A stretch of DNA of 64,000 bases. It comes from Candidatus Baltobacteraceae bacterium (GTDB lineage: Bacteria > Vulcanimicrobiota > Vulcanimicrobiia > Vulcanimicrobiales > Vulcanimicrobiaceae). Shown piece after piece: positions 1 through 8,085 of the stretch (within the stretch, counting starts at the first letter, position 1; every line of letters starts with the position of its first letter). The DNA lies in contig DASXEW010000003.1 of assembly GCA_036489885.1 (NCBI GenBank), positions 1,116,001 through 1,180,000 of the forward strand, read 5' to 3'. Below the pieces are notes generated by a model, which searched no databases, was not told where the DNA came from, and was given only the letters and a program-made list of their open reading frames with translations. Made by a program: the position numbers and the translations under genes.

Positions 1-786
1 CACTCGGTCGCCGCACGTGCAACGCACTGGCTGTGGTTTGTTGCAATTCTCGTCCTTGTGACGAGCGGCTTGCAGATTTTCAACGCCGCGCCGTACCTTG
101 ACGCCTCCGATAAGAGCAATCCGGCAAGGCGCGTCCTCTCGTTCGATGCGCAGCAAGGTCCGCACGGATCGATCGGGACGACGACGATCTTCGGCCACGA
201 GTTTCAGACGACGGGCTTGTTCGGCTACACCGATGACGGCGCGGGCGCGCAAGAAGAACGCGCTTTCCCGGGCTGGATCACGCTGCCAAATTATCAAGAT
301 CTTGCGGACGGACGCCGCTGGCATATCTTCTTTGCATGGGTGCTCGTCGTTGCGTGGTCGTCATACGTGATCTCGGCGGCGATCCGCGGCGATCTCAAAG
401 ACTTGATAGCACGTCCGTCCGATTTCAAAAAAGCGTTACCGATGCAGCTCTACTATCTCAAGCTGCGTCGCGATCCGCCCGAGCACGGCAAATACAATCC
501 TTTGCAAAAGATCACGTACACGCTCGTGCTCTTCGTGCTCGTTCCGCTCATCATCCTCACGGGGCTTGCGCTCTCGCCGGGCGTTGATGCGATCGCCCGA
601 CCGCTTACAGCCGTGTTCGGCGGGCGTCAATTCGCCCGATTGTGGCACTTCACGTTCATGGCGCTGCTGATCATGTATTTCGGCGTGCACATGTTCTTCG
701 TGATCACGACGCGGCCGATCGAGAATCTCAAGTCGATGATCACGGGTTGGTATCGGCTCGGCAAACACGACGGAGTCGGACCGTGA
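1..786 (+). CDS. Cytochrome b561-type membrane subunit (5' partial)
   Basis: The reading frame is open from base 1, so the true start lies upstream. The protein has about four membrane helices, at visible residues 1-25, 93-113, 166-190 and 212-235. A motif R-A-T-H-W-L-W near the N-terminus and later H-F-T-F-M and G-V-H-M-F place histidines in helices, as in di-haem b561 and Ni/Fe-hydrogenase-type cytochrome b subunits. Its stop overlaps the GTG start of a molybdopterin oxidoreductase by 4 nt, so the two probably form one complex in which this subunit exchanges electrons with the quinone pool. The physiological substrate is unknown. Confidence 0.85.
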   Translation, partial: HSVAARATHWLWFVAILVLVTSGLQIFNAAPYLDASDKSNPARRVLSFDAQQGPHGSIGTTTIFGHEFQTTGLFGYTDDGAGAQEERAFPGWITLPNYQDLADGRRWHIFFAWVLVVAWSSYVISAAIRGDLKDLIARPSDFKKALPMQLYYLKLRRDPPEHGKYNPLQKITYTLVLFVLVPLIILTGLALSPGVDAIARPLTAVFGGRQFARLWHFTFMALLIMYFGVHMFFVITTRPIENLKSMITGWYRLGKHDGVGP

Positions 787-1517
787 AGCGCGGCTTCTTC
801 CTCGCATCGCTTGGGCTAACGGGATGCGGCTATCATCTCGGCAACAAGCTCAACGAAACGACGTGGATTCACAACGCGCTCGGCGTCGTTCAGCCGCTCG
901 ATCACCGCATCATCGGGACGCGCGGAATGGCTCGTCTTTATACGGACGTGGCAGTCGACCGTGATTTTCGCACGAACGGTTTCGATCCGCCGATGACGAC
1001 GGAATATACGCGCTGGGCGACGGACGATTTTCGCGGCTATAAGCTGATCGTCGACGGACTGGTCGATCGGCCGCAAGCGTTCACGCTTGCGGAACTGCGC
1101 GCGATGCCGCAGCTGACGCAAATCACACGCCACGATTGCGTCGAAGGATGGAGTGCGATCGGCAAATGGTCCGGCGTCCGACTCGGCGATGCAATCGCGA
1201 TGGCGATGCCGCAGCACGGCGCGCGCTACGCGGTGTTCCATTGTATGGATACGACCTCCGACATGTCGCTCTACTACGAGAGCCTCGACTTGCACGAAGC
1301 AGCGCATCCGCAGACCGTGCTTGCTCTCAAACTGAACGACGCGTCCCTCGATCCCGCGCACGGCGCACCGGTGCGGTTACGCGTTCCCACGCAACTCGGC
1401 TACAAGAGCGCGAAATGGGTGCGGCGCATCGAGCTCGTTGCGTCATTCTCCGCGATCGGCGAAGGCAAAGGCGGCTATTGGGAAGATAACGGCTACGAGT
1501 GGTACGCTGGAATTTAG
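783..1517 (+). CDS. Molybdopterin-dependent oxidoreductase (sulfite oxidase/YedY-like fold)
   Basis: The 244-aa protein carries the oxidoreductase molybdopterin-binding domain of the sulfite oxidase/MsrP superfamily. The motif H-D-C-V-E-G-W-S places the expected Mo-ligating cysteine at residue 119, followed by G-V-R-L-G-D. The GTG start at 783 forms a GTGA overlap with the cytochrome b stop and is preferred over the longer frame beginning at 642, which runs inside the cytochrome gene. A short hydrophobic N-terminus ending in L-T-G-C (residues 12-15) resembles a lipobox, so the enzyme may be anchored at the outer face of the inner membrane. The substrate cannot be read from the sequence. Confidence 0.82.
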   Translation: MKRGFFLASLGLTGCGYHLGNKLNETTWIHNALGVVQPLDHRIIGTRGMARLYTDVAVDRDFRTNGFDPPMTTEYTRWATDDFRGYKLIVDGLVDRPQAFTLAELRAMPQLTQITRHDCVEGWSAIGKWSGVRLGDAIAMAMPQHGARYAVFHCMDTTSDMSLYYESLDLHEAAHPQTVLALKLNDASLDPAHGAPVRLRVPTQLGYKSAKWVRRIELVASFSAIGEGKGGYWEDNGYEWYAGI

Positions 1518-2056
1518 GCTCCTAGATTGTGCCGAACGATTGCGCGGCTCGGCGTGGGTCGAGCCACGATTTCGAATCCCGCACGCTTGAACGTCGATAG
1601 CAATCCGACGTACACGGGTTGTCTTGTTACGTAGGGGTATGCTTCGAGCGCGGGTGCTTTTGCGCGCTTAGCTTCCTTGACCGCGGCGGCGATCAATGCC
1701 GACACGATGCCTTTACGACGGTAGCCCTTCCGCACGTAAGAGCACGAGAGTGACCAAACGGGCAAATCGTCAACTCGTGGTGAGACGCGTCGTTGATCGA
1801 GAATTGGGAGGTCGGCGCGCGGCGTCACCTGGCACCAGCCAACCGCGAGCTCACCCTCAAAGGCGAGCAATCCCGGCGGCGGACCGTGCTTGACGATGCG
1901 CCCGAACGCGCGTTTGTTCTCAGAGCGTTCGCGCTTCTTGTACTCTTTGCCGATGCGCCAGTACATGCACCAGCAGCCGTCCGTTGCGCCACGCGGGCCG
2001 AAGAGATCCTCGAGCGCCGGCCAGAGATCGGGCGTCAGAGGACGAACCCTAAGCAT
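1514..2056 (-). CDS. GNAT family N-acetyltransferase
   Basis: This 180-aa protein has the GNAT acetyl-CoA loop pattern V-R-K-G-Y-R-R-K-G-I-V in the middle, followed by a helix and a C-terminal A-G-F-E-I segment. The N-terminal part (G-C-W-C-M-Y-W-R) is typical of a group of uncharacterised GNAT proteins. I chose the ATG at 2056; a GTG at 2083 would add nine residues. Its stop overlaps the stop of the convergent oxidoreductase by 4 nt. Only about 20 bp separates it from the divergent glyoxalase-like gene, so any promoter must lie inside coding sequence. The acceptor substrate is unknown. Confidence 0.8.
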   Translation of the reverse strand: MLRVRPLTPDLWPALEDLFGPRGATDGCWCMYWRIGKEYKKRERSENKRAFGRIVKHGPPPGLLAFEGELAVGWCQVTPRADLPILDQRRVSPRVDDLPVWSLSCSYVRKGYRRKGIVSALIAAAVKEAKRAKAPALEAYPYVTRQPVYVGLLSTFKRAGFEIVARPTPSRAIVRHNLGA

Positions 2057-2076
2057 GGGAGGCACTACGATACGTG

Positions 2077-2457
2077 ATGACACTCTTCCGGGTCAGCATC
2101 GAGGTCGCCGGTATCGATGAAGCGACCGCGTTCTATTCAGAGCTGCTCGACATGCCGGGGAAACGCCATCCCGGCGCGCGCCATTATTTTGATATCGGTG
2201 AGGTAACACTGTCGGTCCTCGACGTCTCGGCGGGCGGCGAAAATCCACAACCGTGCCCGACTCTCTATTTCGCGGTCGACGACGTCCATGCCGCGCACAA
2301 GCGTGCAAAGGCGCTCGACGCTCTCGCGACGTTCATGGTGCACGACGAACCGGCAAGTGAAGTACTCGAGCGTCCGTGGGGCGAGCGCTCGTTCTACGTC
2401 ATCGATCCTTGGGGAAACCAGCTTTGCTTCGTCGAGCAAGGCACGCTTTATACTTAG
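2077..2457 (+). CDS. VOC (glyoxalase/bleomycin resistance) family protein
   Basis: A 126-aa single-module VOC protein. It has the paired beta-alpha-beta-beta-beta pattern, with an early G-I-D-E-A-T-A-F-Y helix segment and a terminal Y-V-I-D-P-W-G-N-Q-L-C-F strand that usually carries the last metal-binding position. VOC proteins bind a divalent metal and act as lyases, dioxygenases or antibiotic-binding proteins; the exact role here is unknown. An in-frame GTG directly before the ATG is an alternative start. The gene ends 4 nt inside the stop of the convergent PhnD-like gene. Confidence 0.8.
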   Translation: MTLFRVSIEVAGIDEATAFYSELLDMPGKRHPGARHYFDIGEVTLSVLDVSAGGENPQPCPTLYFAVDDVHAAHKRAKALDALATFMVHDEPASEVLERPWGERSFYVIDPWGNQLCFVEQGTLYT

Positions 2458-3296
2458 AGCAGCGCCGGATATCCGATGAGCTCGGCCTCGCGTTCGTACT
2501 CGAGCACGACCGCGTAGGCTGATTCGTCTGCGAGCTCGACGGCGCCGAGCATCAGTGGTTCGCAGATCTCGCGACCCTGCGGATCGTGAATCACGCTTGT
2601 CAGCGTTTGGCGTAGGATGCGAAAGATGCTCGCGTCGATCCGTGCGGAGGTTGCAAAGGGTGGCGCCGGCGACGCTGGCGTCTCAGCGATCACACGCGTT
2701 TCGGCAACAGCATCAGGTCGATAGCGCTGCAAGAGTGCGTACGTAACGCAATCGACGGCTGCTGCGTCCACCTGACCGGCCGCGACGAGCTCGATGCTCG
2801 CGGCGTGACTGCCACTTACGACTCGTTCTTCGAAGAAACGCCCGTCGCGATGATATGACGCGAAGAGGCGTCGCGGCAGATTCATACCTGAATTGGAATC
2901 AGGTTCGTTGATCGCGAATGTGCCGCCACGCAGAGATTCGATATCACGCGCGTTCGAGCTCGCCCGTACGACGATGAAACTGCGATGTAAGCGGCCGTCA
3001 CATCCGGGCGCCGTGTAGCATGGGATTCCCAGCACGTGAAATTGCGTACGCGCGGTCGTGAAGATCGGATAGCCGCAGGTTTGCGTGAAAAGACACTTGC
3101 TGTTCCAATCGACGCCGTACGGTACGTCGCGGTCCAGCCGCTGCGGAAGGTCTTCGATCCCGCGTTCGGCGAGCTTGGTGCGGAGCGCAGTCCAAAACGC
3201 ATCCGTCGCTTCGCGAATTTCCGGCAGATCGTACCACGGCATGCTTGCAAAGAGCTGTTGCGGTACCGACCATGTCTTTTCCGGAGCGAGCGTCAT
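2454..3296 (-). CDS. PhnD-like phosphate/phosphonate-type substrate-binding protein
   Basis: The 280-aa protein resembles the periplasmic PhnD/ThiY-like binding fold. It has a conserved F-T-Q-T-C-G-Y-P region and a G-G-T-F-A-I-N-E-P-D-S-N-S-G loop that binds the oxyanion or ligand in such proteins, then a helix after V-S-G-S-H. No clear signal peptide is visible from the ATG at 3296, and a TTG at 3335 would not add one. No permease or ATPase lies next to it. It may therefore be an orphan binding protein or a cytoplasmic relative; the ligand is not predictable. Confidence 0.72.
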   Translation of the reverse strand: MTLAPEKTWSVPQQLFASMPWYDLPEIREATDAFWTALRTKLAERGIEDLPQRLDRDVPYGVDWNSKCLFTQTCGYPIFTTARTQFHVLGIPCYTAPGCDGRLHRSFIVVRASSNARDIESLRGGTFAINEPDSNSGMNLPRRLFASYHRDGRFFEERVVSGSHAASIELVAAGQVDAAAVDCVTYALLQRYRPDAVAETRVIAETPASPAPPFATSARIDASIFRILRQTLTSVIHDPQGREICEPLMLGAVELADESAYAVVLEYEREAELIGYPALL

Positions 3297-3346
3297 GGTC
3301 GCGTTTTCAGGCGTGACGATCGCCGCGTCCTGCAAAGTTATCGCGC

Positions 3347-3387
3347 TCCCTCGACTACGGCGCTACGCGCCTACGCTCGGGATGACA
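3347..3387 (+). repeat. Dispersed repeat, copy A
   Basis: This copy reads CCCTCGACTACG, then a hairpin core (GGCGC-TAC-GCGCC), then CTACGCTCGGGATGACA. Near-identical copies lie at 26330-26364 and 59638-59704. On the minus strand it supplies the last codons and the TAG stop of the thioredoxin-like gene. Confidence 0.75.
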
Positions 3388-3904
3388 AAAGGGCAATCGC
3401 TTTGTCGACGTCGGCATCTTGCGAGTCGCCGACGACGGTCGTGTGCAGCCTGCCGTTGCGATCGAATATCATTTGCGTAGGCCAATACTGGACGCCGTAC
3501 GTGTTCCATAACTTCGAGTTGTTGTCGATTGCAACGGGCCAGGTGATGCCGAGCCGCTTGAGGTTGGCGACGACGTTCGCACGGTCGCGCTCGTAGGGCG
3601 TCTCCGGCGTGTGTACGCCGATGATGACGAGATCGGAGCTGGGCTTCGTGCGATGAAGCGTGCGCAGATTCGGCGTGACGTTCTGACAATTCCAGCACGC
3701 AAACGTGAAGACGTCGACGAGCACGACGCGGCCCTGCAACGATTCTGCGGTCGGCCGCACGTCGAGCCAGTCGCCGTAGGCTAGAATCGGATCGAGCGTT
3801 CGCGCGGCCGCGTTCGCTCCTCGCGGCCGCGCAAATGTGAGCGCTCCGGTAAGGAGCGTTGCCGCTACTAAGGCATCGCGGCGCGTCACCCTAGTGCTTT
3901 TCAT
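3371..3904 (-). CDS. Tat-exported thioredoxin-like (TlpA/DipZ-type) protein
   Basis: The 177-aa protein starts with a twin-arginine signal (T-R-R-D-A-L-V then a hydrophobic stretch to about residue 34). A redoxin domain follows with the active-site motif C-W-N-C at residues 70-73, later Y-G-V-Q-Y-W-P-T with the cis-proline. It is expected to fold outside the cytoplasm and act in thiol-disulfide exchange. The ATG at 3904 is preferred; it overlaps the 3' end of the upstream Crp gene by 14 nt, which suggests translational coupling. The last residues S-S-R-A and the stop come from repeat copy A, so the native C-terminus was probably replaced. Confidence 0.85.
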   Translation of the reverse strand: MKSTRVTRRDALVAATLLTGALTFARPRGANAAARTLDPILAYGDWLDVRPTAESLQGRVVLVDVFTFACWNCQNVTPNLRTLHRTKPSSDLVIIGVHTPETPYERDRANVVANLKRLGITWPVAIDNNSKLWNTYGVQYWPTQMIFDRNGRLHTTVVGDSQDADVDKAIALLSSRA

Positions 3905-4556
3905 GGAGCAACGTGAAGATGCCATGATCGCTGTGCAGCCGTCCGTCGCGCGACAGGTTCGCAAGTTCGACAGTCACGGTCTCGCGTGTACTTCCGATCA
4001 GCGAAGCAATATCGGCGTGCGTGAGACGAACGTCGATGCGCGTTCCCTCGGCGGTTTCGACACCGTGCTCGGCTGCGAGACGCTCGAAGAGATTGATCAA
4101 ACGGTCCGCAACCTTCGCATACGCGAGATCCTCGATCGTCGCCGACGCGTCGTCGAGCCGGTCGTGTACGATCTTGGCAACGTTCAGTGCAAGTTCGGGA
4201 TCGCGCGACAGCAGTTCGAACAGATCGTCGGCGCGTGCCGTACACACCAGCGCTTCGCCGATCGTCGTTGCGACGGTCGTGCGTTGACCTTTTGCGAACA
4301 ATGTCTCTTCGCCGAAGATGTCGCCTGCGCCGAGGATCGCGACCGTGATCTCTTTGCCGTCGGGTGTGATCCGCGAGATGCGGATGTTACCGCGCTTGAC
4401 GAGGTACACGAGCCGTGTCGGGTCGCCTTGCTCGAAGATCGCGGTCTTGGCCGGATACAGAACGGTCGTGAAGATGTGCGCCGTGTCATCGACGCGATCA
4501 CCAACGCCGGAGAACAGCCGGTTGTTCTTGAGGTAGAAGACTTTGTTCTCGCTCAT
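3891..4556 (-). CDS. Crp/Fnr family transcriptional regulator
   Basis: The 221-aa protein has an N-terminal cyclic-nucleotide-binding fold (F-E-Q-G-D, then G-A-G-D-I-F-G-E) and a C-terminal winged helix with L-T-H-A-D-I-A-S-L-I-G-S-T-R-E-T-V as recognition helix region. It lacks the N-terminal cysteine cluster of FNR, so it is unlikely to be an Fe-S oxygen sensor. A GTG at 4571 is an alternative start. It lies between the PDZ/GAF membrane protein (stop at 4576) and the thioredoxin-like gene, all on the same strand. It could control the cluster, but no operator was identified. Confidence 0.88.
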   Translation of the reverse strand: MSENKVFYLKNNRLFSGVGDRVDDTAHIFTTVLYPAKTAIFEQGDPTRLVYLVKRGNIRISRITPDGKEITVAILGAGDIFGEETLFAKGQRTTVATTIGEALVCTARADDLFELLSRDPELALNVAKIVHDRLDDASATIEDLAYAKVADRLINLFERLAAEHGVETAEGTRIDVRLTHADIASLIGSTRETVTVELANLSRDGRLHSDHGIFTLLHEKH

Positions 4557-4575
4557 TTTGAAGGCAATCACCCGC

Positions 4576-6420
4576 TCACTCTAAGGCAGGCGAGCGCGGC
4601 GCTTCCGTAAGCCGGCTTACGGCCCCGTTCTTCTCGAGCTCGGCGACCCGCGAGCGGAGCTGCTCGTTTTCGGTCCGCAGGTTGATGAGTTCTTCGAGAT
4701 GCTGCGCAAGCTCGCGGGTTCGGAGGTTAGAAAATCCAATCGCAGCGCTCGCAGCCAAACGTTCGAGCGCTCGCGTCTCGTCGGGGTCGATATCGACGCC
4801 GCTCATCTCAAGTCCGTAGATCGCGACGAACGGCGAGCCGCCGTCGACGTCGATCGGAACCGCGACGCGCGGCGCAACGGCTTTGAGGTCCGGCGACCAC
4901 GGCAGGTAGTCGCGCTCCGAGAGAAATTGCGCAATGCCTTGTTGGATGACGCGCTGCAGCGCCGGGTCGTCTTGCGGAATCGAGGTTGCGCTCGGAGGCC
5001 AATGCGTGTCGGCGACGACCGTGAAATGATCGCCGCGCTGTTCGAACAGCACGGCGCAACGGAGCCGCAGCGCCTGCTGTACGGCTGAGGTCAGCGCGTA
5101 TTCGATGCGATCGCGATCCAGCGCGTGCGGGATCTCGCGCGCAAGCACGTCGAGACTGTCGTGCGCAAAGAGACGGTCACGGAAGAGCATGCGGTCGACG
5201 ACGAACCGGACCGTGTCGCGAATCTTTCCGAAAAATGTTCCGAAGACGAGCGTGATGGCAATGATGATCGCGTACGCGAGGTTCGTGTTCATCACGAACC
5301 AGTAGCTGAAGCCCTCTTCGGCGAGGCCGACGATGCCGACGACGGCGGCCATCATCGCCGCATAAACGAGCGCGCGATTGACGAGGAAGTCGATCCCCAT
5401 CATGTGATAACGCGTCGCCCCGTAGAAGACGATTAGCGCGGGCATGACCGGCAACGCTTCCAGCGCGACGTACTCCCAATACTTGAGTGGTCCGGGATAG
5501 AAATGCTCCGCAACCAGATAACCGATGATCGCGACCATGAAAGCGCTGACCACGGCCCCGACGCGAATTTGGTCCGACCCGCGCGAGCGGATCAACGTTA
5601 CGATGAAGACGAACATCGCACCGATGTAGATCGTGCTTTGAACGCCGTTGTAGATTTGGGCTTCGGCGAGCGCGGGGCGCGCAAAGTACGTCGCACCGAT
5701 ATCCGCGGAGAGCAGCAGCGCCGCGCTCGCGAGCCACACGAGTGCGCCGATGATGTCGACCGGGATGCGCCAACGTACCGGAATGTCACGCGGGAAGCCG
5801 AGCGCAAACATGAGGAGGCCGACGGCCGCGCCGGCAACGAGCACGTCGTTTATCCCGTCGACGATCATGCGCCACGGGTAGTCGAGCCAGATGCTCGTCA
5901 TCGCGTTCGGGTAGACTTCGCCGCCGATCACGAAGTGGAAGAATCCGAGCGAGGCTCGATTGGGACGCACGATCGCGAGCAGCATTCCGATCAGGATCGT
6001 GATGAATGCGACGAGCTCGCGCAGTAAGATGACACCGCGCGTCGGTACGCCTTCGGGGACACCGTTGATCTCGTACGACATGCGCACGCCATCGCGCACG
6101 ATCGTCATGTGCCGCTGCGAATTGTAAGCGCTGTATGTTTTGCCGATCAGCCCTTCTTTGCGGTCGGCTTGTGCGAAATCACGTACGTCGACGCGATCGC
6201 CGGCGCGCAGACCCACCTTTGCTGCGGGAGAATTCTTGAGGACTGAGGTGATGACTCCGGCCGAATCGGTGTAGTAGCCAAAAACCGTCAGCGGCGTAAA
6301 GACGCGGATCGCGTCCGGCAGCGTTCGCGCGAGCGCGAAGGCCCCGAGCACGAATACGAAAACGATTCGCGCAATTTGCGTGCGTGAGAGAATCGCATGC
6401 CGTTCGGGCGCGTGAAACAT
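4576..6420 (-). CDS. PDZ-multi-TM-GAF membrane protein without output domain (paralog 1)
   Basis: The 614-aa protein begins with one membrane helix. A PDZ-like extracytoplasmic domain follows (about residues 45-125; N-S-P-A-A-K-V-G-L-R-A-G-D), then roughly seven helices, then a cytoplasmic GAF-like domain (about 430-570). It ends in a heptad-rich coil (E-E-L-I-N-L-R-T-E-N-E-Q-L). No histidine kinase, GGDEF, phosphatase or DNA-binding domain follows. The arrangement recalls the sensory half of ComP-like kinases. A second copy of the same design lies at 41523-43265. Its ATG directly follows the TAA of the carboxylase gene (0 nt gap), and the Crp gene follows, so it may signal by partner binding. 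Confidence 0.75.
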   Translation of the reverse strand: MFHAPERHAILSRTQIARIVFVFVLGAFALARTLPDAIRVFTPLTVFGYYTDSAGVITSVLKNSPAAKVGLRAGDRVDVRDFAQADRKEGLIGKTYSAYNSQRHMTIVRDGVRMSYEINGVPEGVPTRGVILLRELVAFITILIGMLLAIVRPNRASLGFFHFVIGGEVYPNAMTSIWLDYPWRMIVDGINDVLVAGAAVGLLMFALGFPRDIPVRWRIPVDIIGALVWLASAALLLSADIGATYFARPALAEAQIYNGVQSTIYIGAMFVFIVTLIRSRGSDQIRVGAVVSAFMVAIIGYLVAEHFYPGPLKYWEYVALEALPVMPALIVFYGATRYHMMGIDFLVNRALVYAAMMAAVVGIVGLAEEGFSYWFVMNTNLAYAIIIAITLVFGTFFGKIRDTVRFVVDRMLFRDRLFAHDSLDVLAREIPHALDRDRIEYALTSAVQQALRLRCAVLFEQRGDHFTVVADTHWPPSATSIPQDDPALQRVIQQGIAQFLSERDYLPWSPDLKAVAPRVAVPIDVDGGSPFVAIYGLEMSGVDIDPDETRALERLAASAAIGFSNLRTRELAQHLEELINLRTENEQLRSRVAELEKNGAVSRLTEAPRSPALE

Positions 6421-8037
6421 TTACATCCGGAAGATGCCGAAGGTCGTATCGCCGCGCGGGCCGCGTGAGGCGGCGCGCAAGCCGATGCCGAGCACACGGC
6501 GCGTGTCGAGTGGATCGATGATGCCGTCATCCCACAACCGCGCGGTGGAATAATACGGATTGCCTTCCTGTTCGTATTTCGCGAGGATCGGCGCTTTGAA
6601 TTGCTCTTGCTGCTGTGCGCTGTAGGTGTTGCCGTTTCGTTCGCGATCCGCATCCATACGCACCGTTAGAAGCGTCGAGGCAGCTTGTTCGCCTCCCATC
6701 ACCGAGATGCGCGCGTTCGGCCACATCCACAGCTGGCGCGGCGAATACGCGCGACCGCTCATACCGTAATTTCCGGCGCCGAAGCTCCCGCCGATTATTA
6801 CCGTGAATTTCGGAACCTCGGCGCACGACACCGCGGTCACGAGCTTAGCGCCGTCTTTGGCGATGCCGCCGTTTTCGTACGCTTTTCCGATCATAAAACC
6901 GCTGATATTCTGCAGGAAAACGAGCGGCGTCCCACGCTGCGCGCACAGTTCGATAAAGTGCGCACCTTTGAGCGCGCTCTCGCTGAACAAAATTCCGTTA
7001 TTGGCGAGAATGCCGACCGGGTGGCCTTCGATGCGCGCGAAGCCGCAGACGAGCGTGTTTCCGTAACGCGCCTTGAATTCGTGAAAGGCGGAAGCATCGA
7101 CGAGCCGCGCGATGATTTCGTGGACGTCGTATCCGATGCGCAGGTCGCGCGGAATGATGCCGTAGATCTCACGCGGATCGCGTAGCGGAGGAACCGATTC
7201 CGCGACGTCCCAGGCCGGAGAGCGCACGGGTCCGAGATGCGCAACGATATCGCGGACGATGCCGAGCGCATGTTCGTCGTTTTCGGCGAGATGATCCGCG
7301 ACGCCCGAGATGCGCGTGTGCACGTCGGCGCCGCCCAGCTCTTCGGCCGAGACGATTTCGCCGGTCGCAGCTTTGACGAGCGGCGGTCCGCCCAAGAAGA
7401 TCGTTCCAGTGCCGCTCACGATCACGGTTTCATCGGACATCGCAGGGACGTACGCACCGCCTGCGGTGCACGATCCCATCACCGCGGCGATCTGCGGAAT
7501 CTTTTTCGCCGACATGCGGGCTTGGTTGTAAAATATGCGTCCGAAATGTTCGCGATCGGGAAAGACGTCGGCTTGTAACGGTAAGAACGCACCGCCCGAA
7601 TCGACGAGGTAGATGCATGGCAGATGGTTCTGCTCCGCGATCTCTTGCGCGCGCAGATGCTTCTTGACCGTCATCGGATAGTACGTGCCGCCTTTGACGG
7701 TCGCGTCGTTGGATACGATGATGCAGTCGCGTCCGCTCACGGTGCCGACCCCCGTCACCATCCCGGCGCTGGGCGACGCATTTTCGTACATTCCGTACGC
7801 CGCAAGCGCGGAGAGTTCGAGGAACGCACTCCCAGGATCGATGAGGCGCGCAATGCGTTCGCGCGCGGTCAGCTTGTTGCGTGAGCGATGACGCTCGGTT
7901 GCCTCGGGACCGCCGCCGGCTTGTGCTTCGTCGAGGCGCTCGCGCAGCTCGCGCACGAGCGTCGCCATCGTCGTGGCGTTCTGATCGAAGGAAGGCTCCC
8001 TGGGGTCCACGTGGGTTTGCAGCAGAGTCATTCTCAT
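6421..8037 (-). CDS. Acyl-CoA carboxylase, carboxyltransferase beta subunit (methylcrotonyl-CoA carboxylase-like)
   Basis: The protein is about 538 aa, close to the size of MCC beta subunits. It carries both crotonase-like carboxyltransferase halves, with [13 protein letters not shown] in the N half and [16 protein letters not shown] in the C half. It ends in the MCC-typical F-G-I-F-R-M. It transfers carboxylate from biotin to an acyl-CoA, most likely 3-methylcrotonyl-CoA in leucine breakdown. The biotin carboxylase/BCCP alpha subunit is not in the window. I used the ATG at 8037; ATG at 8031 or GTG at 8052 are possible. It heads the leftward cluster with the PDZ/GAF, Crp and thioredoxin genes. 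Confidence 0.9.
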   Translation of the reverse strand: MRMTLLQTHVDPREPSFDQNATTMATLVRELRERLDEAQAGGGPEATERHRSRNKLTARERIARLIDPGSAFLELSALAAYGMYENASPSAGMVTGVGTVSGRDCIIVSNDATVKGGTYYPMTVKKHLRAQEIAEQNHLPCIYLVDSGGAFLPLQADVFPDREHFGRIFYNQARMSAKKIPQIAAVMGSCTAGGAYVPAMSDETVIVSGTGTIFLGGPPLVKAATGEIVSAEELGGADVHTRISGVADHLAENDEHALGIVRDIVAHLGPVRSPAWDVAESVPPLRDPREIYGIIPRDLRIGYDVHEIIARLVDASAFHEFKARYGNTLVCGFARIEGHPVGILANNGILFSESALKGAHFIELCAQRGTPLVFLQNISGFMIGKAYENGGIAKDGAKLVTAVSCAEVPKFTVIIGGSFGAGNYGMSGRAYSPRQLWMWPNARISVMGGEQAASTLLTVRMDADRERNGNTYSAQQQEQFKAPILAKYEQEGNPYYSTARLWDDGIIDPLDTRRVLGIGLRAASRGPRGDTTFGIFRM

Positions 8038-8085
8038 CGCTTCTTCAAGCACGAAGGCGCGGCGACCGCTACGCTCCTAAGGACG

